The notes under the pieces are model-generated. The model did no database searches, was not told where the DNA came from, and saw nothing but the letters and a program-made list of their open reading frames with translations. From positions 3,224,001-3,288,000 of the forward strand of contig NZ_OY761461.1 in the NCBI RefSeq assembly GCF_963664555.1: a DNA stretch of 64,000 nt. The letters run 5' to 3'. Made by a program: the position numbers and the translations under genes. Positions 31,547 through 44,300 of this stretch are shown one piece after another. Every line of letters begins with the position of its first letter. The stretch's first letter is position 1. This DNA is from Labilibaculum sp. (GTDB taxonomy: Bacteria; Bacteroidota; Bacteroidia; Bacteroidales; Marinifilaceae).

Positions 31547-33622
31547 ATGAGAAAACTTGTTTTGTTATTAATCATATTTATATTTGTAGCAAAGCCCTTA
31601 GCTTTTACTCAGAATTTAGATTCTATTGACAAAAAATTAGATTCTATTTCAGACATTCATTTAAAAATTGAATTCTTAAATGAATGGACAGGCAAAAACT
31701 ATCGAAAATTACCAGTTGAAGCAATTCATTATGCAAAGGAAGCTATAAAGTATGCAGAAAAATCCGAAAACCACTCAGGAGCTGGAAATGCCCTCATTCG
31801 TATTGCTTTAGTACATTTTCGTAAGGAAGACTATACTCAGTCAATATCTTTTTTTAATAAAGCTCTTGATAAATTCATACTATCCAACGATTCTCTTGGT
31901 ATAAATAACACCTATTTAAACAGAGGAATCGTTTATCGAAATATGAATAAATACAATCTGGCTATTGTTGATTTATTTACTTGTATGGAATATTTCGAAA
32001 ACAACAACAATACCTTTGAGCTACCCTTATCCTACAACAGTATTGGACTAATATATAAGGCTTTAAAAAAACACAACAAAGCCCTGGAATATTATTACAA
32101 GGCTGAAAAAATTTACAAAGAGCGGAATCAAATTTCTTTCTTGTATACCTCAAATACGAATATTGCCAACATACTTTCCATTCAGAATAATTTTCAAGAA
32201 GCGTTAGATTATTACAAAAAAAATCTTGATGTTTTAAAAGAGGCCCCCAATAAGTATAAACTAGCGCAAACCTATCACAACATAGGCTCTTGTTTTTTTG
32301 AAATGAGGCAATATTCAATGGCGTTGGAATACTTAAACCAAAGTTTGGAATTAAAAGAAAAAATTGGAAATAAAAACCTTTTAATATCTACCATCAATAG
32401 TCTTGCTCATGTTTTTTATGCGCAAAACAATTATAAAGATGCATTGGAGTATCGCAAAAAGGCTCTTGCTCTTGCGATAAAGTCCAAAAACATTGAATAC
32501 CAAAAAGATTGTAATGAAGAACTCTTTAAAATTTTCACACGTTTACATGTAGCGGATAGTGCATTGCACTATTTCTCTGAGTATGAACTGCTAAAAGACA
32601 GTATTTTCAACCATGAAAATCTAAAACAGATTGCAGAGATTCAGGAAAAATACGAATCGGAGAAAAAAGAAACGCAAATTACTTTATTGGAAAAAGAGAA
32701 CAAAAGTAAAATGTGGCAACGAAACAGTTTAATAGTATTGTTGATTTTACTGCTTGGCTACGCTATTTTTATTGTCCGTTCGTATTACAGAAATAAAAAA
32801 ACACATCAATTACTGCAATTGCAAAATGAGAGGATTCAATGGCATAAAACTCTCTTAGACCAAAAAAACGAGGCATTATCGGATTCCAACAAAACCAAAA
32901 ACAGGTTGTTTCAAATCATTTCGCACGATCTGCGCTCTCCTTTAGCATCTGTATATAATATTGCCCAGTTGATCAAAATTTTTATTCAGCAAAGGAAATA
33001 TCAATTACTCGAGGAAAGCTGCAACGACATGGAAGAATGCATAAGTAATGTATTGAGTCTAACCGACAATCTTCTATCCTGGTCTTTAAATCAATCAGGT
33101 AAACTGCCCTGCAAACCTGTTATTCTCTCTCTTAAACCACTTTTAGAAAATAATCTTCGAACCTATTCGAGTGTTGCGAAACAGAAAAACATCCACCTTC
33201 AGTTACTACTTGAAGAAACCCTTTTTGTTTTTGCCGACCGCCAAATGCTCGATACAGTAATTCGTAACTTAATTAACAACTCACTGAAATTCACTCCAGC
33301 AGGAGGAATCATTGCTATTGGGGCAAAACAAAGAGATCAGTTCGTTGAACTTTGGATAAAAGATAGCGGGATAGGAATTGCTCAAGATCAAATTGCACAT
33401 CTTTTTGAAGTAGATCATTCTCAATCTTATATTGGAACCAATGGCGAAAAAGGAAACGGATTAGGTTTACTGCTCTGCAAGCAATTTATTGAACAAAATA
33501 AAGGGGAAATATGGGTTGAGAGCACTTTAAATTTGGGAACAACCTTCCGGATTACGATTCCTGCTGCCGAAAATACAAATGAAATTGCATCCATTCTTAC
33601 TTCAAACGCAAATTCAAATTAA
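31547..33622 (+). CDS. TPR-containing sensor histidine kinase
   Basis: The 691-residue protein has a signal peptide (about 1-21) and six to seven tetratricopeptide repeats (about 50-345, for example LSYNSIGLIYKALKKHNKALEYYYKAEKIY). A single membrane helix (about 394-412) and a coiled coil follow. HisKA has His460 (FQIISHDLRSPLAS), and HATPase has NLINNSLKFTPAGG, KDSGIG and GEKGNGLGLLLCKQF. The TPRs are periplasmic, presumably sensing a protein or peptide. No response regulator is adjacent, so its partner is encoded elsewhere. Typical Bacteroidetes architecture. Confidence 0.88.
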   Translation: MRKLVLLLIIFIFVAKPLAFTQNLDSIDKKLDSISDIHLKIEFLNEWTGKNYRKLPVEAIHYAKEAIKYAEKSENHSGAGNALIRIALVHFRKEDYTQSISFFNKALDKFILSNDSLGINNTYLNRGIVYRNMNKYNLAIVDLFTCMEYFENNNNTFELPLSYNSIGLIYKALKKHNKALEYYYKAEKIYKERNQISFLYTSNTNIANILSIQNNFQEALDYYKKNLDVLKEAPNKYKLAQTYHNIGSCFFEMRQYSMALEYLNQSLELKEKIGNKNLLISTINSLAHVFYAQNNYKDALEYRKKALALAIKSKNIEYQKDCNEELFKIFTRLHVADSALHYFSEYELLKDSIFNHENLKQIAEIQEKYESEKKETQITLLEKENKSKMWQRNSLIVLLILLLGYAIFIVRSYYRNKKTHQLLQLQNERIQWHKTLLDQKNEALSDSNKTKNRLFQIISHDLRSPLASVYNIAQLIKIFIQQRKYQLLEESCNDMEECISNVLSLTDNLLSWSLNQSGKLPCKPVILSLKPLLENNLRTYSSVAKQKNIHLQLLLEETLFVFADRQMLDTVIRNLINNSLKFTPAGGIIAIGAKQRDQFVELWIKDSGIGIAQDQIAHLFEVDHSQSYIGTNGEKGNGLGLLLCKQFIEQNKGEIWVESTLNLGTTFRITIPAAENTNEIASILTSNANSN

Positions 33623-33652
33623 ACCTGTTTTTTTTTGCACAGGTTTCTTTTC
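33621..33652 (+). terminator. intrinsic terminator after the TPR kinase
   Basis: AAACCTGT and ACAGGTTT pair (8 bp) starting two bases inside the stop codon; T-rich tail. Confidence 0.7.
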
Positions 33653-33675
33653 TTTAAAAATTACTTAAAAGTTAA

Positions 33676-35361
<1,686 letters not shown>

Positions 35362-35385
35362 GTCTAAATTAAACCTTTATATCTC

Positions 35386-35421
35386 ATCCCCCGGGCATAT
35401 AATTGTCTGGGGGATTTATTT
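35386..35421 (+). terminator. intrinsic terminator after the ABC-F gene
   Basis: ATCCCCC and GGGGGAT pair with weaker inner pairs; T-run follows. Confidence 0.75.
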
Positions 35422-35509
35422 TTTAAGCCTCACCAATAATAAATCTATCCGTAAAATACAATCTCCGGCTTTTTAGCCATTCCTATTTTACTTTTCCGGC
35501 CTTTTTATT

Positions 35510-35517
35510 TACCTTTG
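35510..35517 (+). promoter_or_regulatory. -7 element for deoB
   Basis: TACCTTTG matches TAnnTTTG exactly, 58 bases before the ATG at 35575. The longer open frame starting at 35515 begins inside this element and is therefore unlikely to be the real start. Confidence 0.5.
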
Positions 35518-35574
35518 CCTCACTACCTAAACAACCCTTCATCAGTATATTTTATACACTTTAAACACAAGTTT

Positions 35575-36756
35575 ATGATTCCTAAAATAGAACGCGCTAC
35601 AATTGTGGTGCTGGATAGCGCTGGCGTTGGATATTTACCAGATGCTGAAGAATTTGGAGATGTTGGCTCCAATACATTTGGAAATATTGCCAAACATTGT
35701 AATGGTATTAATTTACCAAATATGCAGAAACTAGGTCTTGGCAACCTTACTGACATTGTAGGTGTTGCATCATGCAACAACACAAACGGAGCCTACGGAA
35801 AGGCTGCCGAAGCTTCCAAGGGAAAAGATACAACAACCGGTCACTGGGAGATTGCAGGAGTTAAGCTGGAACGTGCTTTCCCTACCTATGCGAATGGATT
35901 TTCAGAAAAAACCATTCAATTATTTGAAGAAAGAACCGGCAGAAAAGTAATAGCTAACAAGCCTGCTTCAGGAACTGCTATTCTTGACGAATACGGAGAA
36001 GAGCAAATGAAAACTGGGAACTGGATTGTATATACTTCTGCCGATCCTGTTTTTCAGATTGCTGCTCACGAAGAAATTATTCCTTTGGAAGAATTGTACC
36101 GGGCCTGTGAAATCGCTTTGGAAATTTGCTCCGAACATGAACCTGTAGCGCGTGTAATTGCACGTCCGTACCTGGGAAGCGGTGAAGGAAATTTTGCCAG
36201 AACAGCAAATCGTCACGATTATTCTGTTACGCCACCCGCTCCTACTGTTCTCGATCGCCTAAGCGAAAGCGGATTGGATGTTATCGGTATTGGTAAAACA
36301 AAAGATATTTTTGCAGGGCAAGGAATTACCGACTCCCGCGGAACCAATAAGGATAATGAGGATGGAATCAACAAAACTCTGATTGCTTTAAAAGAAGATT
36401 CAAAAGGTTTGATCTTCACGAATCTCGTCGATTTTGATATGATGTTTGGACATCGTAGAAATCCGGAAGGATATAAAGCTGCTTTGGAGGAATTTGATTG
36501 TTATTTGCCACAAATTCAGGCAAATTTAAAGGACGATGAAATTTTAATTCTGACTGCCGATCACGGATGTGATCCCACTTACCCTGGAACTGATCACACA
36601 AGAGAGTACATTCCAATAATGGTGTTTGGTAAAAATATCAAACAAAATGTTGATTTGGGAACCAGAACCTCTTTTACTGATATTGCTGCTACTATTGAAG
36701 AACTTTTATTGGGGAATAAGGTAGAAGGCAGTTTTGCAAAAGAACTTTACAATTAG
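35575..36756 (+). CDS. deoB: phosphopentomutase
   Basis: Interconverts ribose-1-phosphate or deoxyribose-1-phosphate and the 5-phosphates in nucleoside salvage. Belongs to the alkaline-phosphatase superfamily with two Mn ions. Motifs are VVLDSAGVGYLPDAEEFGDVGSNTFGNI, GKDTTTGHWEIAG (phosphorylated Thr), LVDFDMMFGHRRNPEGY, TADHGCDPT and GTDHTREYIP. The 393-residue length from ATG 35575 is normal. Monocistronic. Confidence 0.96.
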   Translation: MIPKIERATIVVLDSAGVGYLPDAEEFGDVGSNTFGNIAKHCNGINLPNMQKLGLGNLTDIVGVASCNNTNGAYGKAAEASKGKDTTTGHWEIAGVKLERAFPTYANGFSEKTIQLFEERTGRKVIANKPASGTAILDEYGEEQMKTGNWIVYTSADPVFQIAAHEEIIPLEELYRACEIALEICSEHEPVARVIARPYLGSGEGNFARTANRHDYSVTPPAPTVLDRLSESGLDVIGIGKTKDIFAGQGITDSRGTNKDNEDGINKTLIALKEDSKGLIFTNLVDFDMMFGHRRNPEGYKAALEEFDCYLPQIQANLKDDEILILTADHGCDPTYPGTDHTREYIPIMVFGKNIKQNVDLGTRTSFTDIAATIEELLLGNKVEGSFAKELYN

Positions 36757-36792
36757 ACTTTTATACCGAGAAGTACAAAATATTTTCAAGAT

Positions 36793-36832
36793 AAAAATGC
36801 CGCTTCAAATAATTGAAGCGGCATTTTTTTAT
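36793..36832. terminator. bidirectional terminator between deoB and the transglutaminase gene
   Basis: AAAAATGCCGCTTCAA pairs with TTGAAGCGGCATTTTT (16 bp) with A-run before and T-run after, serving both convergent genes. Confidence 0.92.
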
Positions 36833-36847
36833 TCGATCACGGGATCT

Positions 36848-39481
36848 TTATTCTTCCAAAACTTTGAGCACATGCTCATGAATCCCAATTTTATATCCGC
36901 GTGAAGAGAATTTAATATCACCACCGGAATTTAGAACCAAAATTAGTGGCTTTTCAATTTTACCAGAAACACCCAGCTCCTTTTTAGCCAATGCAATCAG
37001 TTCATTATTATTGTCTTTACACAACTTATAATTGGACGGCATATTGGCAAAAAAAGCTTCTGAGAAATTCTCCGCAGCTATTTCCTCAGTCTGCAAAACA
37101 ATAATATTCCCATCCCATTCTTTGTACCGCATTTTCACGTCCTTAAACTCTTCCATTAAATGTCGGGTTGGTTCTTTTCCCGGCTCCAGCCACATCAGCA
37201 GAATTCTTCCTTTGTTTCCTAATGATTTAAGGCTTACTTCTTCCCCACTATCATTAATAAGCTTCCTATCCATATTCAAATGACCGAGTAATTTACTCTC
37301 AAGTTTTGGATCCCTAAACACCAAATTAATTCTAGAGGTCTCATCTTTCTTGATCTCAAAATGATTTAAATGAGCATAAACGGTTCCATCAGCGCCACGT
37401 TTGCCTGTTACCAATCTATATTTCCCGACTTCCAATTCCAGTTTTGAAGGCAAATCAGATAATTTAGAATCCCAGCCATAATCAAGACTTTCATAAACAC
37501 CATCAATCATTTTTCCGATTGTAAAATGCATATAATAAGCCGGATCAAAATCCTTTGCAGTTTTATTCAACATCAGAAAACCCGTAATTGGCTGATTAAC
37601 TATTTGTTTTTCGAAGTAAACATTCAACCATTCTTTGCCATCGAAATACTGCGGTGTTTTTTCTGCTGGCTCCAAACGCGAAGGAATTCCCAAACTTCTG
37701 CAAAGAGCAACAAACAATACATCACGCGACTCCGCATTTGAGATTCTCAGCTCATAAACACCCTTTGGAGTAATTGGCAAATTGTAATAATTCTCCTCTT
37801 CGGTGATTTGTATTTCATCTAAAATCCATTGTTTAATTTGCTCAACTATCTCAGATCGCTCGCCGGTAAATTTATCTTGAAACGCCTTTTGCAAGTATCC
37901 GCGGTAAGCAATTAAACACTCATTGCTGATTCTTGGATTCAAAACATATTTCAAATAAAGCTCCTTGGAATCGTAATCTTGTAACCTGTATTTTTCAATC
38001 GTATTATTCAAATGATCTTCCAATATTTCAGATCGGGTATCACGTAAATCCTTATCAGCAATTAAATCAAGAAGATCTAATGCAAAAGCACTATTTCCAG
38101 CAGATGTTGATTCTATAAATTTTTGAATCTCTTTCCAATTTCCTTGACTTTTCTTAAAGCAATTCCAGACGGTTTCATTATCCAAAGATTTCTCCTCAGC
38201 TAATTTACAGGCCGTGACTGAATCTATAAATGTGGTTCTATATTGCATTCGCATACTGTCTTCATAAGACAAGCGAATATCATTTTGCTTCTTTTTACTC
38301 TCATCAACCGAATAAGGATCTTTCTCTACCGGAGGAACCATATTTAAATCGGCAATTTGCTCTCCGTAAAAACCACGTCCTAATTCCAAACGAAGAGTAT
38401 CGGTTTGCCTTACGTTGATTTTCCTGCCAGCATACTCTCCTTCTTTACCAGCCCAAATCATTAAATCACCCAAGCCTGTAGTTAGGAAAGCCAACCCATT
38501 AGAATCGGTACTTTTACTGGCAATTGGATAAAACTCAGCATAGTTATACAATCCAAAATCTACTTTTGCATTTTCAACTGAGTTTCCTGATCGATCGAAG
38601 ACCTGCACATAAATTTTCTTCACATCAGCGTAGTTTTCCACCACATTAATCTCAGTGAAATTATCTGAACGCTTTACAACTTCATAATCTCCCTCAAAAT
38701 CACCAAACACTTTGGTATGAACCAGCATTGCCCTGCGGGCAGGTTCGGTAAACCAACCCATATTTAAATCTGGTTCTGGTTCACAAGCACCTAAGTATGA
38801 CCATTTCCCATCCGTCCAAACTTCCACCCAAGCATGATTATCATCGCTATGTGCCCAACGTGGCGTATAAACCTGTCTGGCAGGAATACCTACAGATCGC
38901 AAAGCTGTAACCGTAAATGTGGATTCTTCACCGCATCTTCCCCAAGATGTTCTCACAATGCTAAGAGGCCCGCTTGTGCGGCTATCTGTCGGCGCGTAAT
39001 TTACTTTCTCATGACACCAATGATTCACTTCCAGCACTGCCTCTTTCATCGACATGCCTTTTAGTCTTGGTTTCAACTCTTTAAGAAATACCCATCGGGC
39101 CGAATCCAGGTTTTCATTATTAACACGATATGGTAATACAAAATGGCGAAACAATTCATCCGGCACCTGCTTTCCCCACTCAAAACTTTCTCTGGCCTCA
39201 AACGAAGATCTGACTTGTTTTAAGAAGAAATCGCCATTGTAATCGGCTAAATCGCACAAAGGCATGTAAGCATATAAAAACTGCAATGCTTCATTTTCTT
39301 TGGTAGTAATATTTTCTTGAAATACTGAGAAAAGTTCATCGGATCGATTAGATGCAATTTTTTTTCGTTCTTCGAATCGCTTGGAAACTTTTACACGAAC
39401 CACATTGTCTTTGATAAAATGTACATCGGAACAGCCCCAAAAGAAAATGAGACTAAGCAGAAGGATAGAAATCTTCCTCAT
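36848..39481 (-). CDS. transglutaminase-domain lipoprotein with second, inactive-looking TG domain
   Basis: The 877-residue protein starts with a lipobox (IFFWGC, Cys17). The first transglutaminase-like domain (about 145-240) has Cys183 in WGRCGEESTFTVTALRSVGIPAR, His216 in DDNHAWVEVW and an acidic third residue near GACEPEPD. An Ig/CarboxypepD-like domain follows (about 285-362). A second TG-like segment (about 545-626: SRDVLFVALCRSLGIPSRL ... DGKEWLNVYFE) lacks the catalytic Cys and His. The last 110 residues resemble a thioredoxin fold without CxxC. Probably a cell-surface or periplasmic peptidase-like protein; the substrate is unknown. Confidence 0.8.
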   Translation of the reverse strand: MRKISILLLSLIFFWGCSDVHFIKDNVVRVKVSKRFEERKKIASNRSDELFSVFQENITTKENEALQFLYAYMPLCDLADYNGDFFLKQVRSSFEARESFEWGKQVPDELFRHFVLPYRVNNENLDSARWVFLKELKPRLKGMSMKEAVLEVNHWCHEKVNYAPTDSRTSGPLSIVRTSWGRCGEESTFTVTALRSVGIPARQVYTPRWAHSDDNHAWVEVWTDGKWSYLGACEPEPDLNMGWFTEPARRAMLVHTKVFGDFEGDYEVVKRSDNFTEINVVENYADVKKIYVQVFDRSGNSVENAKVDFGLYNYAEFYPIASKSTDSNGLAFLTTGLGDLMIWAGKEGEYAGRKINVRQTDTLRLELGRGFYGEQIADLNMVPPVEKDPYSVDESKKKQNDIRLSYEDSMRMQYRTTFIDSVTACKLAEEKSLDNETVWNCFKKSQGNWKEIQKFIESTSAGNSAFALDLLDLIADKDLRDTRSEILEDHLNNTIEKYRLQDYDSKELYLKYVLNPRISNECLIAYRGYLQKAFQDKFTGERSEIVEQIKQWILDEIQITEEENYYNLPITPKGVYELRISNAESRDVLFVALCRSLGIPSRLEPAEKTPQYFDGKEWLNVYFEKQIVNQPITGFLMLNKTAKDFDPAYYMHFTIGKMIDGVYESLDYGWDSKLSDLPSKLELEVGKYRLVTGKRGADGTVYAHLNHFEIKKDETSRINLVFRDPKLESKLLGHLNMDRKLINDSGEEVSLKSLGNKGRILLMWLEPGKEPTRHLMEEFKDVKMRYKEWDGNIIVLQTEEIAAENFSEAFFANMPSNYKLCKDNNNELIALAKKELGVSGKIEKPLILVLNSGGDIKFSSRGYKIGIHEHVLKVLEE

Positions 39482-39499
39482 TAGTAAAATAATTAATTA

Positions 39500-40252
39500 T
39501 TAGTCCTCGGCTTTTAGGATGTCTGCAATTTTACGAATTTTCTCGGAATCTGCCTCGTAAAATTCAAATTCAGGTACATTTTCTTCACCTCCCATTGCAA
39601 TTTTAGGATTCTGATATTCCATTTTACCTCTCACCAAAGACTTTGCAGAACAATGAAATTCTCTAGCTCCAGTACTATTTTTCAAGCTCAAAATATTTTC
39701 ATGATTGATTCCACTTCCCGGCATGATCACTATCCGTCCACTTGCTTTTTCAAGCAAATCTTTCAGTAAATCTTTACCCAATTCGGCAGTTTGCTCTCCT
39801 CCGGATGTGAGAATTCGATCGGCTCCCATCTCTATTAATTGTTCCAAAGCTTTAAAATAATCCTTCACCATATCAAAAGCTCTGTGAAAAGTGAAATTCA
39901 TTGGTTTTGCCAAATCAATAAGTTCCTTAGTTCTTTCCAAATCAATACTTCCATCAGAAAGTAAAACACCAGAAACAATACCATTTACCCCATTTTGTTT
40001 GCAGTTTTTTATATCGAGTTTCATACACTCAAACTCAATATCAGAATAGCAGAAATCGGCTCCTCGAGGTCTGATAATTACATGCACAGGAATACGAACT
40101 GATTCTTTAGTTATTTTGATACACGAAGCACTGGGAGTAGTTCCTCCTTCATGAACGCCAGCACACAATTCAATTCGATCTGCACCAGACTGTTCTGCTA
40201 TAATCGCTGATTGAACAGAGTAACAACATATTTCGAGTAGAGATGTTTTCAT
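39500..40252 (-). CDS. cutC: copper homeostasis protein CutC
   Basis: TIM-barrel protein of the CutC family, linked to copper tolerance in E. coli although its activity is uncertain. The 250-residue protein has LLEICCYSVQSAIIAEQSGADRIELCAGVHEGGTTPS, VIIRPRGADFCYSDIE, MTFHRAFDM-type (NFTFHRAFDMVKDYFKAL), DRILTSGGEQTA and IVIMPGSGIN. ATG 40252 gives the family start; the frame to 40324 adds 24 unrelated residues. It begins 79 bases after the next upstream gene on the same strand. Confidence 0.92.
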   Translation of the reverse strand: MKTSLLEICCYSVQSAIIAEQSGADRIELCAGVHEGGTTPSASCIKITKESVRIPVHVIIRPRGADFCYSDIEFECMKLDIKNCKQNGVNGIVSGVLLSDGSIDLERTKELIDLAKPMNFTFHRAFDMVKDYFKALEQLIEMGADRILTSGGEQTAELGKDLLKDLLEKASGRIVIMPGSGINHENILSLKNSTGAREFHCSAKSLVRGKMEYQNPKIAMGGEENVPEFEFYEADSEKIRKIADILKAED

Positions 40253-40330
40253 TTTACAATAGTAATAATAAAAAAAGTTACCTCTGATGAGATAACTTTT
40301 AGTTTGAAAAAAGTCAACACTCAATTTAAG

Positions 40331-41116
40331 TTAGTTTGCATTTAAATGATTTTCATTTAAAAAACTAACAAAAGAAATTAAACTTTTTTCATTTTTAGGA
40401 TTAATCTTGTTCAGATTAATAAAATCATACAATTTAGGTTGATCACTAAATTGTTTCTTTAATTTACTTTTCGTTTTTCCCAATTGAATTAATTTGGTTC
40501 CCTCATAAACAAAGTAACTAAATTCTTTTATAATCTTACTCGATTTTTGTCCTGCATCCAATTGTATGTTATAATTTGATGGCTGTATTTTAGTATTATA
40601 TCTGCATAACAGAGAATTATCATCATCAATTAATACCTTATAAAACCCTTTTTCTGTCGATTCCAATAAATTTTCAGTAACATACAACTCCTCATTATTA
40701 GTAAAGACAATACTTTTTACCCGATAGCTTGGCAATACCTTTACCTCTCCCTTATACTTAATTTCCAGCTCACTCCTTTGCAGATCTATTCGAGTTTCCA
40801 TGTCTTTAATAACACTACTATCTGATACCAGATAGATATCAGCTTTTTTCCAATCTTCACATAAGTAAAAAGATCCAATTTGTGATTTTTTTCTTCTTAA
40901 ATTAAGCAAATTTGGATCATTCACGACATTCCCTTGAAACAATTTCATAGAATTTGCTTGAATTATCATATTGGATGATCCTGCAAAGCCCCTTGTATTT
41001 TGTCCAAAACTTGAATGACAGAATAATAACAACAAAAGCCCTATCCCCATAATGACTTTTAATTTACTTAAACCAGATTTGCTACTATCCAGTTTTTGTA
41101 GGTTAATTAATTTCAT
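40331..41116 (-). CDS. secreted protein of unknown function
   Basis: The 261-residue protein has a long basic N-region and a hydrophobic stretch (about 19-38, VIMGIGLLLLLFCHSSFGQN) ending like a signal peptide. The mature part is rich in beta-strands (SELEIKYKGEVKVLPSYRVKSIVF) and basic residues. It begins with FAGSSNMIIQANSMKLFQGNVVNDP. I do not recognise a family. It precedes cutC on the same strand but has no functional link that I can see. Confidence 0.6.
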   Translation of the reverse strand: MKLINLQKLDSSKSGLSKLKVIMGIGLLLLLFCHSSFGQNTRGFAGSSNMIIQANSMKLFQGNVVNDPNLLNLRRKKSQIGSFYLCEDWKKADIYLVSDSSVIKDMETRIDLQRSELEIKYKGEVKVLPSYRVKSIVFTNNEELYVTENLLESTEKGFYKVLIDDDNSLLCRYNTKIQPSNYNIQLDAGQKSSKIIKEFSYFVYEGTKLIQLGKTKSKLKKQFSDQPKLYDFINLNKINPKNEKSLISFVSFLNENHLNAN

Positions 41117-41303
41117 TTGTTTAATTTTTTGTGACTTAATTAATACTTAACAAGTAATAAATGTATGTATTCTATATATAAATGCATAATTTCTGTTAAT
41201 TATTTATTCAAAAAAAGCTGGCAAACACAATTGCCAATTCAGAAATTAAAAACTATCATAAATTTTCACTAATTTGTATCACGAACTATAACCTCTACAT
41301 CCA

Positions 41304-44300
41304 ATGACCAGATCGAAACTGATTCTATTTATTGTTGGGCTATTTTGTAATCTCACCCTTTTTTCACAGCAAAATAATATTCGATTCAAAAGAATTACCA
41401 TCAACGAAGGTCTGTCTCTGAGCTCTGTTTACTGTATTTTTCAAGACTCAAAAGGATTTATGTGGTTTGGAACAGAAGATGGCTTGAATCGTTACGATGG
41501 TAAAAACTTCACAATTTACAGAAGTAATCCTGAAAACACCAATAGTATTTCCTACAAATGGATCGAACAGATAATTGAAGATAATTCTGGAAATTTATGG
41601 TTTGGCTCAAGAGGTGGATTGACCCGATTTAATCCGGTAACAGAAATTTTCACACAGTACAGAGGCATCGAACCTAACCGCCAGTTAAGCAACGACACAA
41701 TTACACATCTATTTGAAGACCATAGCAATCGATTGTGGATAGGCAGTCTAAAAGGAATTACCTGCATCAATACAAAACTGGGAATGATTGAGAAGAATGA
41801 ATATGCCAAAGGTTTAAATTCAAAGATCAATTGCTTTCTTGCCGACAATAATAACTTTTGGGTCGGCTCTGAACTCGGACTTTTTTATTATGAGTTTGAA
41901 AAGCAATCATTCAAAGAAATAGAACTTCCTAAGTCTGACTCAAGGTGGAATGTAACAAGTCTTGTAAGAACCGATAAATATTTATGGGTTGGCACCAACA
42001 ATGGTTTACTTTCCATTTCAAGAGATTCGCTGACCGAAGATTCACATAACTTTTTAAGCGGACTGCATATAGAAAACATTTCGTCCGACTCGGCAAATGG
42101 CTTATGGGTAGCTACCAATAAAGCTCTATTCAGAAAAGATCACTCTTCTGAAAATTTCCAGAAAGCAATAAGCTCGTTCGAGGTAACTAACAGTCTTTCG
42201 ATAAATACAAACAAACCAATATTAAAAAGCAACAGTGAAGAAATCTGGTTTGGTACATTTGGTTCAGGCATATATAGGATTAATCCATCAACCAATCAAA
42301 CATCACACTATACAAACAATTCTGCAGATCCTCAAAGTTTATCGGAAAACTCAATAAACTGTATTTACGAAGATAGAAATGGAATTATTTGGATTGGAAC
42401 ATTTGGTGCCGGAATCAGCATCTATGACCCCCAATCACATAAATTTGAACTCCTTAAAAACAATCCTTTAAGTGAAAACAGTTTAATCAGCAACTTTGTG
42501 TGGTCTGCATGGGAAGATCACAATGGAGACCTGTGGATTGGAACAAACAACAAAGGGATTTCAAAATACATCGTAAAAAGGGATAGTTTTGTTCATTACG
42601 ATGTGCGGGAATCAGATAATTATCCCTATTCGACAATACGAAAAGTACTTGAAGACAGGAAAAATAATATTTGGATAGGAACAGATGGGGAAGGATTATT
42701 CAAACTAAACCCCCTAACAGGTAATAAAACTCAATACAAACACATACCAAACGACAGCACCTCTCTTTGTGATAATTCTGTTCGGGTAATTTTTGAAGAC
42801 AGTGAAGGAATTATTTGGGTTGGAACCCGGGGAGGATTGAATCGTTACCATGAAAAAAACCACAATTTCACGCAATACAAACACATAGAAGGTAATACCG
42901 AAAGCTTGTCGAACAACTTTATTTATTCAACAATATATGAGGATTCGAAAGGCCTGTTATGGATCGGCACATACGGTGGTGGTTTAAATATTTACGATAA
43001 AAAAACCAACACATTTAAAAGTTATCAATACAACGAAAATACGAAAGATGGTCTGTCGGACAATGTTGTTTTCTCTGTTTACGAAGACATAAATGGCAAA
43101 TTTTGGCTTGGAACAAACAATAAATTAAATTGTTTTGATGCCCAAACAGGTATATTTTCTCATTTTGGCACGAAGGAAGGTTTACCCAACAATGTTATTT
43201 ATGGAATATTACCTGATAATTTTGGAAACCTCTGGCTGAGTACGAATAATGGAATTTGCAGATTTTCAACACAAGACTACTCAGTAAAAAACTTTACGGT
43301 TGATGATGGATTACAAAGCAAAGAATTTAACGGAGGAGCTTTTCATAGAGGCAAAAGTGGTAAATTATATTTTGGAGGCGTTTATGGTTTAAATGTTATT
43401 GATCCGAATTTAAATTTAATTGAGGAAAGACGTTACAATATTGTTCTAACCAAACTCGAAATACACGGACAGGAAGTTCTCGTTGATCACTCCACAAATA
43501 AAAATTCCAATAATCTAATTCATTACTCAAAAGAAACTGATTCCTATTATCTCAAAAAAAGTATAGCCTACACGGATAGTATTGAGCTGGATTACGATTA
43601 CCGATTCTTCTCCATCGAATTTTCGTCTTTATCCTCTTATTCTTCAGACAAAATAAACTACACCTATCGGCTGCAGGGTCTTGAACAAAAGTGGGTTAAT
43701 TTTGGAAATAGAAACTATGTTTCCTACTCAAATCTTTCTCCCGGGGAATACATTTTTCAGGTTAAAGCTCAAAATCAAGATGGACAATGGAGTGAACATC
43801 CGAAAGAACTGTTCATTGAAATATTTCCTCCATTTTACCTGACATGGTGGTTTATTCTAATCGAAATAATAATTGGAACCATAATTACAATTTTTATTTA
43901 CCGATTTCTGCTTAATACCAGAACCAATAAATTACTAATTCAACAAAATGAAAGAATCAGCAGCACAAATCTGCAATTAAAAGAATTGATTGCCACAAAA
44001 GACAAGTTCTTTCGAATCATTTCTCACGATTTAAAAAATCCATTTACAAGTCTGCTTTCAATAAGTGAAATGATTCAGGAAAATTATGATTTAGTAGAAG
44101 ATGAGGAAAAAAGAACAGGGATTCAAAAAATTCATGAATCGGTAAAACACATTTATACCTTGCTGGAAAATCTATTGACATGGTCAAAATCACAAACAAA
44201 TAAAATTGATTTTCATGCTGAAATATTTAACCTGACAGATTTGGTTGAGCAGTCAATTTGTTTGTATAAGGCATCTGCAGACAAGAAAGAAATCAAAATT

